Below, one piece after another: positions 32,224 through 39,226 of a DNA stretch of 40,736 bases. The stretch spans positions 44,952-85,687 of the forward strand of contig CACWHC010000013.1 of assembly GCA_902760645.1 (NCBI GenBank), in the 5' to 3' direction. The number at the start of each line of letters is the position of its first letter. The first letter of the stretch is position 1. The position numbers and the translations under genes were made by a program. This stretch comes from an uncultured bacterium. GTDB taxonomy: Bacteria; Cyanobacteriota; Vampirovibrionia; Gastranaerophilales; Gastranaerophilaceae. The notes under the pieces are model-generated. The model was not told the origin of the DNA. It was given only the letters and a program-made list of their open reading frames with translations, and did no database searches.

Positions 32224-32412
32224 ATGGCAAGAGTATTAATTTCAATGCCGGAACGTTTTTTAGACGAAATAGACAACGTGGCAAATGAAGAAAACAGAAC
32301 CCGTTCTGAACTTATAAGGGAAGCTCTCAGAACTTATATGTACAGAAATCAGGTTAGAAATTCCAACAAAGCGATTAAAAATGCAGAAATTTTAGAATCA
32401 CTACTTGGCTAA
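32224..32412 (+). CDS. ribbon-helix-helix (CopG/MetJ-type) regulator
   Basis: The 62-aa protein has a ribbon strand (RVLISMPERFLDEID) and two helices (VANEENRTRSELIREALRTYM), the RHH fold that binds DNA as dimer of dimers. Such proteins are often antitoxins or local repressors. No MazF/PemK or RelE toxin gene follows; instead a 61-aa protein of the KRS/KYL family begins 46 nt downstream. GAGG precedes ATG by 8 nt. Confidence 0.9.
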   Translation: MARVLISMPERFLDEIDNVANEENRTRSELIREALRTYMYRNQVRNSNKAIKNAEILESLLG

Positions 32413-32433
32413 ATTTAAAAAATAGGTTATAAT
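32405..32433 (+). promoter_or_regulatory. internal promoter for the 61-aa gene
   Basis: TTGGCT (32405-32410, overlapping the end of the RHH gene), 17 nt, perfect TATAAT (32428-32433). It would allow the small protein to be made separately from the RHH regulator. Confidence 0.6.
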
Positions 32434-32458
32434 TGTGGAAAGAAAGGAATAGTGGAAA

Positions 32459-32644
32459 ATGGTTAATGGAAATCTTGAAAATGGACAGGGGTATGTAATG
32501 TCCTCCATAGATGAATATTTTGAAATTCTTGACAGAGAAGCTCAAAAACGTTCGAAAATGGTTGCAAAATCTTTAACAAAATATTTAAAAAACATTCAAA
32601 CAAATACTAAATATGATGAATTAAAGACTTCTGCAGCAAGGTAA
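32459..32644 (+). CDS. small orphan protein, KRS/KYL family (61 or 48 aa)
   Basis: A paralog of the 69-aa protein at 21869-22078: SIDEYFEILDREAQKRSKM, VAKSLTKYLKN and a KYDELK ending align with SVEEYLGTLDNETKKRSAL, VSKSIDKYLGK and KYNILK. The start is either ATG 32459 or ATG 32498; the latter has GGGG 6 nt upstream and begins just before the shared part. It follows the RHH regulator and ends at a terminator. Function unknown. Confidence 0.75.
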   Translation: MVNGNLENGQGYVMSSIDEYFEILDREAQKRSKMVAKSLTKYLKNIQTNTKYDELKTSAAR

Positions 32645-32676
32645 CTTATCTCAATAAAAATTTTGTAGGGGAAAAT

Positions 32677-32705
32677 AAAAAAGCCGGCAATTAGTCGGTT
32701 TTTTT
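32677..32705. terminator. bidirectional terminator between the small gene and tcdA
   Basis: AAAAAAGCCG (32677-32686) pairs with CGGTTTTTTT (32696-32705) with one G-T pair, flanked by A and T tracts on either strand. It overlaps the tcdA stop codon. Confidence 0.75.
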
Positions 32706-33410
32706 ATTTATTAAATCTTTTATAACTTCACCTGCAATAATTAATCCTGCAACAGACGGAACAAAAGCATTGCTTCCCGGAATTTGCTTACCCTTTGGAG
32801 GAACTTCCTCACTTTTTAAAGGTTTTATAGGAGTTTCTTTTGAATAAACAACTTTTAGATGCCCGATATTTCTCCTTTTTAATTCATATCTTAATACTCT
32901 TGCAAGCGGACAAACCGAAGTTTTGTATATATCAGCTACTTCAAATTTTTCAGGATACAATTTATTACCTGCCCCCATAGAAGATATTATCGGTACACCT
33001 GACTTGTCAGCCTGAACTATCAGTTCAATTTTTCCGGCAACTGTATCAATTGCATCAATTACATAATCATATTTTGAAAAATCAAATTGATTTGAAGTTT
33101 CAGGAGTATAAAAAACATTATAAGTATTTACGGTTATATCCGGATTTATGTCTAAAATTCTTTCTTTTGCAACATCAACCTTATATCTGCCGATAGTGCT
33201 GTGCAAAGCATAAATTTGTCTGTTTAAATTAGTAACGGAAACCTTATCGCTATCAATCAAATCAATCTGACCAATGCCGCTTCTGACAAGTGCCTCTGCA
33301 GCATATCCTCCGACACCGCCTATCCCGAATACGGCAACACGGGAGGATGCCAATTTTTCCATACCATCACTACCTATTAATAATTCTGTTCTGGTGAATT
33401 GATTTGCCAT
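32691..33410 (-). CDS. tcdA: tRNA threonylcarbamoyladenosine dehydratase (CsdL/TcdA, E1-like)
   Basis: TcdA uses ATP to cyclise the t6A modification at position 37 of ANN-decoding tRNAs. The 239-aa protein has the E1-like nucleotide site VAVFGIGGVGGYAAEALVRSG, the DSDKVSVTNLNRQ block, DAIDTVAGK and a single Cys in YKTSVCPLARVLRYELK. AAAGG stands 6 nt before ATG 33410. It is divergent from metF across 48 bp; the shared palindrome gives both genes extended -10 boxes. Confidence 0.92.
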   Translation of the reverse strand: MANQFTRTELLIGSDGMEKLASSRVAVFGIGGVGGYAAEALVRSGIGQIDLIDSDKVSVTNLNRQIYALHSTIGRYKVDVAKERILDINPDITVNTYNVFYTPETSNQFDFSKYDYVIDAIDTVAGKIELIVQADKSGVPIISSMGAGNKLYPEKFEVADIYKTSVCPLARVLRYELKRRNIGHLKVVYSKETPIKPLKSEEVPPKGKQIPGSNAFVPSVAGLIIAGEVIKDLINKKTD

Positions 33411-33428
33411 AAAATACCTTTCCAAATA

Positions 33429-33452
33429 ATTTTATCATAATTATGATATAAT
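33429..33452. promoter_or_regulatory. overlapping divergent promoters of tcdA and metF
   Basis: The 16-bp perfect palindrome TATCATAATTATGATA (33433-33448) makes TGA-TATAAT for metF (box 33447-33452) and TGA-TAAAAT for tcdA on the minus strand (box 33429-33434). The metF box ends 6 nt before its ATG. The palindrome could be just the two boxes facing each other or also an operator. Confidence 0.6.
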
Positions 33453-33458
33453 TTAACT

Positions 33459-34307
33459 ATGAAATTAAAAGAAATATACGCAAATAAAGAAAATTTTAAA
33501 ATTTCATTTGAAGTCTTTCCGCCTAAAGAAACTGATAAATATAAAAATTTATATTCGGAATTGGAAAACTTAAAAAAATACAATCCTGCATTTATATCTT
33601 TAACCTGGGGAGCAGGAGGGAATAATAACAATTCTGTGAATTTAATAAAAACATTCAAAAATATGGATTTTGAAATTATGCCGCATTTTACCTGTGTTTC
33701 AAGTTCCAAAAAATTTGTCGGCGAGCATCTTGCGAAATTAAAAGAATTAAATATAGAAAATATCCTTGCTTTAAGGGGAGATTTGCCTGAAGATATATCA
33801 AAACGCTGTACTGATTTTAATTATGCAAATGAACTTGTTGAATACATAAAACACAATAGCGATTTATCAATAGGTGTCGCCGGCTATCCTGAAGGACATA
33901 TCGAAGCGGAAAATCTTGAAGCCGATATTAAAAACCTGAAACGCAAAGTTAATGCAGGTGCAGATGTGATATTTACACAATTATTTTTTGACAACAATAT
34001 TTTTTACAAATATTTGGAAAAACTTGATAAAGAAAATATCACAATTCCGATAGTCCCCGGGATAATGCCCATATTAAGCAAAAAACAAATAGACAGAATG
34101 ACATCACTTGCAAAAATTACTATCCCGAATAAATTAAAAAATTGCATTGAAAAATACGGGGAATCCAATTCCGATATGCAAAAATTTGGAGTTGAATTCG
34201 GATATACGCAATGCGAAGACCTGATTAAAAACGGGATAAAAGGTTTGCATTTTTACACACTGAACAAATCGAAATCCGTTAACGAAATTTTGAAAAATAT
34301 TATATAA
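33459..34307 (+). CDS. metF: methylenetetrahydrofolate reductase
   Basis: MetF reduces 5,10-methylene-THF to 5-methyl-THF for methionine synthesis, using FAD. The 282-aa TIM-barrel protein has ISFEVFPPKETDKY (with the conserved Glu), SLTWGAGGN, MPHFTCVSSS, LALRGDLPED, GVAGYPEGHIEA, IFTQLFFDN and VPGIMPI. No SD is present; the extended -10 ends 6 nt before ATG, so the message is probably leaderless. deoC follows after 11 nt. Confidence 0.95.
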   Translation: MKLKEIYANKENFKISFEVFPPKETDKYKNLYSELENLKKYNPAFISLTWGAGGNNNNSVNLIKTFKNMDFEIMPHFTCVSSSKKFVGEHLAKLKELNIENILALRGDLPEDISKRCTDFNYANELVEYIKHNSDLSIGVAGYPEGHIEAENLEADIKNLKRKVNAGADVIFTQLFFDNNIFYKYLEKLDKENITIPIVPGIMPILSKKQIDRMTSLAKITIPNKLKNCIEKYGESNSDMQKFGVEFGYTQCEDLIKNGIKGLHFYTLNKSKSVNEILKNII

Positions 34308-34318
34308 GGAGAAAATAA

Positions 34319-34972
34319 ATGGAAAACTTAAACAAATATATTGAACATACTTTACTTAAACAAGATGCTACAAGCGAAGGATTAACCAAATTATACGAAG
34401 AAGCGAAAAAATATAACTTTCGCGGAGTATGTATAAATCCCTGCTATGTAAAATCCGCAAAAGAAGCCTTAAAAGATACTTCGGTAAAAGTTGTAACAGT
34501 AATAGGTTTTCCTTTGGGGGCGAACAAATCTGAAGTCAAAGCTTTTGAAACATCCTGTGCAAAAGCTGACGGTGCAGATGAAATTGATATGGTTATCAAC
34601 GTTACTGCAATAAAAGACAAAAATTACGACTTTGCAAAAGAAGATATTAAAGCCGTAAAAATTGCATGCGGAGAAACTCCTCTCAAGGTAATTATTGAAA
34701 CCGATTTGCTTACAAGAGAAGAAATCAAAAAAGCATGCGAACTTTCAATAGAAGCAGGTGCAAATTTTGTAAAAACTTCAACAGGATTTGTAAAAGGCGG
34801 TGTCGGAGCAAAAGCTGAAGATGTGAAACTTATGTATGAAACAGTAAACCCACACGGGCTTAAAGTTAAAGCATCAGGCGGTATCCGTGATAAAGAAACC
34901 GCAATTAAAATGATAGAAGCAGGTGCATACAGCCTTGGGACAAGCTCAGGTGTAAAAATCATGGAGAGCTGA
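34319..34972 (+). CDS. deoC: deoxyribose-phosphate aldolase
   Basis: DeoC splits 2-deoxyribose-5-phosphate to glyceraldehyde-3-phosphate and acetaldehyde. The 217-aa protein has EIDMVINV (Asp of the proton relay region), the Schiff-base lysine in FVKTSTGF and the C-terminal VKASGGIRD lysine. AAGGAG precedes the ATG. It is probably co-transcribed with metF. Its stop is only 3 nt from the convergent maf stop. The nearby cdd supports nucleoside salvage. Confidence 0.95.
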   Translation: MENLNKYIEHTLLKQDATSEGLTKLYEEAKKYNFRGVCINPCYVKSAKEALKDTSVKVVTVIGFPLGANKSEVKAFETSCAKADGADEIDMVINVTAIKDKNYDFAKEDIKAVKIACGETPLKVIIETDLLTREEIKKACELSIEAGANFVKTSTGFVKGGVGAKAEDVKLMYETVNPHGLKVKASGGIRDKETAIKMIEAGAYSLGTSSGVKIMES

Positions 34973-34975
34973 TAA

Positions 34976-35542
34976 CTATTCGGCTTCTTTTAAAAGTTTT
35001 TCAACCAGCTCAACATCCAGCCCGATAATATTGTTCAAACTGCCTGTATAAGATTTTATATACCCGTCAGGCATTTCCTGAATACCATATGAGCCTGCTT
35101 TATCCAGAGGCTTAAATTTTTCTATGTAATTTTTGATTTGCTCATCTGTAAGATTTTCAAAAGTTACACGACTTGTAGATGACGCCGTAACAAGTTTATT
35201 TGTAGACGTATTAACGACTGCAGTTCCGGTTACAACAACATGAGTACGTCCCGAAAGACGTCTTAATGTAGAAAATGCATCATCTTTATCTTTTGGCTTA
35301 CCTAAAATTTCATTATCGACAACAACGACTGTGTCAGCCCCTATAATCAGAGCCGGTTCGGAAATCAACGGAACAACTGCCAGAGCCTTGTTTGATGCAA
35401 GACCCTCTATAAAATCATAAGAAAAAACCGTCATCGTATGATCTTCGATATACGGGGACGGAATGATTTCGAATTTTATATTCGCTTTTTTCATGAGATT
35501 TCGTCTTCTTGGTGAAGACGATGCCAGAATAATTTTTCCCAT
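34976..35542 (-). CDS. maf: Maf-family nucleoside triphosphate pyrophosphatase
   Basis: Maf proteins hydrolyse non-canonical or modified NTPs (house-cleaning). The 188-aa protein has the start ILASSSPRRRNLM, the IIGADTVVVVDNEILGKP catalytic block and LDKAGSYGIQE. The usual R/K after SSSPR and the E/D metal residues are present. GAGGA precedes ATG. It converges with deoC. Confidence 0.93.
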   Translation of the reverse strand: MGKIILASSSPRRRNLMKKANIKFEIIPSPYIEDHTMTVFSYDFIEGLASNKALAVVPLISEPALIIGADTVVVVDNEILGKPKDKDDAFSTLRRLSGRTHVVVTGTAVVNTSTNKLVTASSTSRVTFENLTDEQIKNYIEKFKPLDKAGSYGIQEMPDGYIKSYTGSLNNIIGLDVELVEKLLKEAE

Positions 35543-35564
35543 AGTCGCAATCCTCTTTTTCTGT

Positions 35565-35573
35565 ATTATACCA
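35565..35573 (-). promoter_or_regulatory. maf promoter (extended -10)
   Basis: TGG-TATAAT on the minus strand (box 35565-35570) 22 nt before the maf ATG, with a T-rich region in place of a -35. Confidence 0.5.
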
Positions 35574-35597
35574 AAAAAGAGGATTTAAAAAACTTTT

Positions 35598-35840
35598 TTA
35601 TTGATACGCATTACGGGATCTGTTATATTTTGCATTTCTGGCATTTACTGCGTAACACGCTATATTAAGACGTTGTTTTAACGCCATCATATTACGATAC
35701 ATACTTGCATAATCATTCATTGCTCCCATCATCTTTTCGGGATCAACCATTGATTCCATATCTTCGTGATTATCGACTTTTTCTTCTGCGTATTTCTTGA
35801 CCAAGAGTTGATCAATGTAATCTTCTGCTCCGACTGACAT
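35598..35840 (-). CDS. small methionine-rich helical protein (80 aa), unknown
   Basis: No family recognised. The protein is acidic at the start (EDYIDQLLVKKYAEEK), methionine-rich in the middle (MESMVDPEKMMGAMNDYASMYRNMM in pieces) and basic at the end (NARNAKYNRSRNAYQ). GGGAGG lies 5 nt before ATG. Copy 3 of the GCAATTTTT element lies about 73-112 nt upstream. Confidence 0.65.
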   Translation of the reverse strand: MSVGAEDYIDQLLVKKYAEEKVDNHEDMESMVDPEKMMGAMNDYASMYRNMMALKQRLNIACYAVNARNAKYNRSRNAYQ

Positions 35841-35912
35841 GCAGACCTCCCTGTAGTGTATTCCTTGTTTCCTTAACTATGAGAAAGTATTTTGATATAT
35901 TCCTAAATAATT

Positions 35913-35952
35913 CCTTATATAATTATTAAGTATTTTTTTTCGGAAAAATTGC
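35913..35952 (-). promoter_or_regulatory. copy 3 of the GCAATTTTT-N10-ATACTT element
   Basis: On the minus strand: GCAATTTTT (35944-35952), 10 nt, ATACTT (35928-35933), 10 nt, TAAGG (35913-35917). It precedes the 80-aa gene by 72 nt, further than in the other copies. Confidence 0.65.
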
Positions 35953-36001
35953 TATAATTTTACGATTTATTACAAATTCTTAACAAAAAAGTATATAATT
36001 T

Positions 36002-36262
36002 TTATTTTTTATGAAAAAAATTTACATCTTTAAGTTCATCTCTGCGTTTCAGTTCTCCGCATTTTGAACAAGCCAGAATCTCACCTGTTGAGTCGATTGG
36101 CATAAAAATATGTTCGCAATTTAAATCTTCTTCGATTTCCGTATCCTCCTCTAACGGAACATAATCAAGCAGATGCTCACTTTGCTGACGATCATGCTCA
36201 TCAAGAATTTCTTTAAATCTGTCTTTTTTAAGATATTTTAAAACCGCTTCAAAAATAAACAT
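36002..36262 (-). CDS. small zinc-ribbon-like protein coupled to cdd
   Basis: The 86-aa protein has a charged helical start (FIFEAVLKYLKKDRFKEILDEH) and a C-terminal CEH..(14 residues)..CSKC knuckle (residues ~49-68) able to bind zinc. Its ATG overlaps the cdd stop as TAATG, so it is translationally coupled to cdd. The function is unknown. Confidence 0.7.
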   Translation of the reverse strand: MFIFEAVLKYLKKDRFKEILDEHDRQQSEHLLDYVPLEEDTEIEEDLNCEHIFMPIDSTGEILACSKCGELKRRDELKDVNFFHKK

Positions 36263-36645
36263 TAAAGAATAAATCCTTCCGGCAAAAGTTCGTCCAAAGA
36301 AGAAATTTTAAGACCCTCATCACCTGTAGTAATAACATCCAGACCATTTTCGGATTTAAACTCATTCAACACCTGACGGCAAGCACCACAGGGATAACAA
36401 TATTGTGCATTTGGTGAATAAATAGCAATAGCCTTAATTTTCTTATCACCTGCCGCAACAGCTGAGCCGACCGCATTACGTTCAGCACATATAGTTAATC
36501 CGAAACTTGAATTTTCAAAATTGCAGCCTGAATACACATTTCCTTTTTCCGTCAGTAAACACGCACCAACCGCAAATTTTGAATAAGGCGAATATGAATT
36601 TTTTGATGCCTCTATAGCTCTATTCATCAATTCCTGATATTCCAT
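36262..36645 (-). CDS. cdd: cytidine deaminase
   Basis: Cdd converts cytidine and deoxycytidine to uridine and deoxyuridine in pyrimidine salvage. The 127-aa homotetrameric-type protein has SPYSKFAVGACL, the FENSSFGLTICAERNAV (Cys and catalytic Glu) and PCGACRQVLNEF zinc motifs. GGAG precedes ATG by 7 nt. With deoC 1.3 kb away it suggests nucleoside breakdown. Confidence 0.95.
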   Translation of the reverse strand: MEYQELMNRAIEASKNSYSPYSKFAVGACLLTEKGNVYSGCNFENSSFGLTICAERNAVGSAVAAGDKKIKAIAIYSPNAQYCYPCGACRQVLNEFKSENGLDVITTGDEGLKISSLDELLPEGFIL

Positions 36646-36720
36646 AGCAATCTCCTGTTAAAGAATATTTTAGTAGTTTTTTAAGAAAATATAATCCGTT
36701 AGTTGTATGAAAATTTTGTG

Positions 36721-36729
36721 TGATATAAT
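36721..36729 (+). promoter_or_regulatory. leaderless extended -10 of the exported 283-aa gene
   Basis: TGA-TATAAT (box 36724-36729) ends 6 nt before ATG 36736, and no SD is present. TTGTAT (36703-36708) is 15 nt upstream. Confidence 0.55.
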
Positions 36730-36735
36730 CTTATT

Positions 36736-37587
36736 ATGAAAATATTTTTCAAAACAATTTTATCGGTATTTATAGTATTTTTAACGTTACAATCGGCAAA
36801 AGCAATAGTAACATTCAATGTTGTGGTTTTACCGGTTGATTTATTCAAGGTTTGTGCAAACTACTACTGCTATCCTGAAGTATCTGAAATAATTTCCGCT
36901 GACGTTATAGAAAATTTTAATGCAACGGGAAGAATAAATTCGCCATCATTGAGTTATGTGCGAAAGGTTATGGCTTCAAATGAAAATTTACGGAAACAAA
37001 CCTACAAATTGCTTGGTGAATATTCCAAAACGAAAAGTCTGGATTTCACGGCACTGAAAGCAATTTCAAAAACATTCAGTGCAAATTCCGTGTTAATAAT
37101 CTCAAATACTGTACCTGTTGATAAGGAAGTTGCACGGCGTAACGTATGGGAAATGCTGGTATTATCGACAAACTTTGATATTTCTTATCCGTATACTATG
37201 GAAACTAATGCCGTATTGGTTGATACCGTTAATGATTTAGTAATGTGGAATAACACATACACAAAGAAAATCAGCGATAATAATGACAATTTTAAAGCAC
37301 CGAATGCATCTGATGCTTATGCAATACTTGAATATTTTAAAATGTATTCAAAAGATATTTTGTCAAAAAATATTTCGCAAAACATTTATCTTAGGTTTTT
37401 CCCAAGAGTAATAGACCCCCAGCCTATAGTCAATGACAGCAAGCCTGAGGGTGCATATTTCAGATTTGAAAGTGATGCAAATATTCCTGCATTGCAAAAT
37501 CAGCTTATACAACATCAACGCCAAAAATACGCAGAAACAGACGAAGACAGCCAGGAACAGTATGGCGATGTAATGTATAGCGATTAA
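36736..37587 (+). CDS. exported protein of unknown function (283 aa)
   Basis: A signal peptide (FFKTILSVFIVFLTLQSAKA, cleavage likely after A) is followed by a mature part with VVVLPVDLFKVCANYYCYPEVSE and SADVIENFNATGRINSPSLSYVRKVM. The VLPxD start and the ADVIENF element recall the TolB-N/CsgG style of envelope proteins, but the match is loose. The C-terminus is Q/E/D-rich. Its stop overlaps by 4 nt the stop of the convergent gene at 37584. Confidence 0.65.
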   Translation: MKIFFKTILSVFIVFLTLQSAKAIVTFNVVVLPVDLFKVCANYYCYPEVSEIISADVIENFNATGRINSPSLSYVRKVMASNENLRKQTYKLLGEYSKTKSLDFTALKAISKTFSANSVLIISNTVPVDKEVARRNVWEMLVLSTNFDISYPYTMETNAVLVDTVNDLVMWNNTYTKKISDNNDNFKAPNASDAYAILEYFKMYSKDILSKNISQNIYLRFFPRVIDPQPIVNDSKPEGAYFRFESDANIPALQNQLIQHQRQKYAETDEDSQEQYGDVMYSD

Positions 37588-37907
37588 TTATCCGGTTCAA
37601 ACGGATTTTTTGGGGTATAATCTTTTAACCGATTTTGTTCTCGTCCCGTATTGCGGTTGTAATTATCAAATCTGTTACCGTAATTGTTCGGATTATTGTC
37701 CCAATATCGGTCAGTATCCCGATTACGGAGCTTTTGAGTCTGAACATCAAACTGGCTTTGTCCCGTGTTTTGCTGAGAAGGTGTACGCATTTGCAGTTGT
37801 GATGGCGTTACAGCAACGTTATCTAATTCCCTGAATCGTTCTATAGTATCATTTATTGCAAGAGATGCAACAAACAATATCCCTAAAAATATTAAAAATT
37901 TATTCAT
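37584..37907 (-). CDS. small exported or membrane-anchored Asn/Arg-rich protein
   Basis: ATG 37907 has AAGGAG 6 nt upstream, giving 107 aa. The first ~20 residues (NKFLIFLGILFVASLAIND) are a signal or anchor; the rest is Q/N/R/D-rich and disordered-looking (RYWDNNPNNYGNRFDNYN). No family recognised. It overlaps the end of the convergent exported-protein gene. Confidence 0.6.
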   Translation of the reverse strand: MNKFLIFLGILFVASLAINDTIERFRELDNVAVTPSQLQMRTPSQQNTGQSQFDVQTQKLRNRDTDRYWDNNPNNYGNRFDNYNRNTGREQNRLKDYTPKNPFEPDN

Positions 37908-38051
37908 ATATTTCTCCTTACATAAACATTTAACCTTTAGTAACATAAAATTTAATCCGACAAAATATTAGTGTCTAAAGACAATCTATTGCCTAAACAA
38001 AAAAACAATGATAATATAATAATGTAAAACAGTTAAAAAGAGAGGTTTAAT

Positions 38052-38222
38052 ATGGCTAGACTTGTAAGACCTTCATGGGCAATAAGATGTGTACAATCAG
38101 GCTGCAGAACTTTATTTGAAGTTGCAGAATTAGAAGAAGGCAAACAACAGGAAGTAGTTTGCCCAAATTGCGGTGAACACTATGTTTATCCTATCAGAGA
38201 AGAGGATGAAAAAGACGTTTAG
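38052..38222 (+). CDS. 56-aa zinc-ribbon protein
   Basis: A short gene with GAGG 7 nt before ATG. The product, MARLVRPSWAIRCVQSGC onward, has Cys13, Cys18, Cys37 and Cys40 in C-x4-C and C-x2-C spacing, a zinc-ribbon, then an acidic tail (REEDEKDV). TTGCCT (about 37990-37995), 17 nt, TAATAT is a possible promoter. The radical SAM gene starts 8 nt later with no good SD, so the two are probably coupled. Confidence 0.75.
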   Translation: MARLVRPSWAIRCVQSGCRTLFEVAELEEGKQQEVVCPNCGEHYVYPIREEDEKDV

Positions 38223-38230
38223 TTTTCATC

Positions 38231-39154
38231 ATGTTTAACGGAACTGATAAAAGATATAATCAATTTAGTGAATATTTAAAACAAAAATTCGGTGCCAAGG
38301 TATATAAACTTACTCTTGACGCCGGTTTTTCATGCCCAAATCGTGACGGAACAATATCAAGCGGCGGATGTATTTTCTGCGATGACGGGGGCAGTTTCGC
38401 AAGAACCCACTCAAACAAACTGAGCATTGAAGAACAGGTAAAAGCCGCAATAGAATATGTTTCGGGAAGATTTAACGCAAAAAAATATATGTCCTATTTT
38501 CAGGCTTATTCAAATACCTATAAACCCGTTGATGAACTTAAAAAAATTTATGATGCCGCTTTAACTCATCCCGATATAGTCGGAATTTCCATAGGTACAC
38601 GCCCCGACTGCGTGGATGCCGAAAAGCTTGATTTAATTGCATCATATACCGATAAATACTACACCTGGGTAGAATACGGACTGCAATCCATACATAACAA
38701 AACTCTGAAAAAAATTAATCGTGGACACGACTATGAATGCTTTTTAAAAGCCTATGAAGAAACCAAAAAGAGAGGGATTAACGTTTGTGCCCACATAATT
38801 CTTGGCATGTGGGAAACCCATGATGAAATGATGGAAACGGCAAAAGAACTTGCCCGATTAAAAGTTGACGGAGTAAAATTACATCTGCTTTGTGCATTGG
38901 AAGGTACAAAATTCACTCAAATGTATGAAAACGGGGAAATTCAATTTATGGATATGGATGAATATGTAAATTTAGTCTGTGATTTTCTTGAATATCTGCC
39001 TAAAGAAACCACAATACACCGCCTTGCAGGAAACGGTTACAGAGATGCCCTCGTAGCACCTGTATGGCTCGGTGCAAAATTCGACTGCCTCAATAAGATT
39101 GATAAAGAATTTTTACTCAGAAATTCGTACCAAGGTTATAAATTAGAAATATAA
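38231..39154 (+). CDS. YhcC/YtqA-type radical SAM protein (TIGR01212)
   Basis: The 307-aa protein has the distinctive cluster motif SCPNRDGTISSGGCIFC (C-x11-C-x2-C), which ligates the 4Fe-4S centre, and family blocks YFQAYSNTY, GISIGTRPDC, VEYGLQSIH, GHDYE and CAHIILGMW. The group is related to Elp3-like enzymes; the substrate is unsettled to my knowledge. It follows the 56-aa zinc-ribbon gene by 8 nt and ends at a strong hairpin. Confidence 0.9.
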   Translation: MFNGTDKRYNQFSEYLKQKFGAKVYKLTLDAGFSCPNRDGTISSGGCIFCDDGGSFARTHSNKLSIEEQVKAAIEYVSGRFNAKKYMSYFQAYSNTYKPVDELKKIYDAALTHPDIVGISIGTRPDCVDAEKLDLIASYTDKYYTWVEYGLQSIHNKTLKKINRGHDYECFLKAYEETKKRGINVCAHIILGMWETHDEMMETAKELARLKVDGVKLHLLCALEGTKFTQMYENGEIQFMDMDEYVNLVCDFLEYLPKETTIHRLAGNGYRDALVAPVWLGAKFDCLNKIDKEFLLRNSYQGYKLEI

Positions 39155-39160
39155 TAAACA

Positions 39161-39186
39161 AAGGGCGGAACTTTCGTTCCGCCCTT
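39161..39186. terminator. bidirectional terminator
   Basis: AAGGGCGGAAC (39161-39171) and GTTCCGCCCTT (39176-39186) form a perfect 11-bp stem with a TTTC loop between the convergent radical SAM and adhesin genes. The T-rich tail is better on the minus strand (TTTGTTTATT). Confidence 0.8.
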
Positions 39187-39226
39187 GCCTATTTGCTATG
39201 ACTCAAATATGTATCTGCTACAGATT

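Noticed and set aside
32224-32644. Classical toxin-antitoxin locus
   Set aside because: The RHH protein fits an antitoxin, but the neighbour has no toxin-family motif and has a paralog without an RHH partner at 21869-22078.
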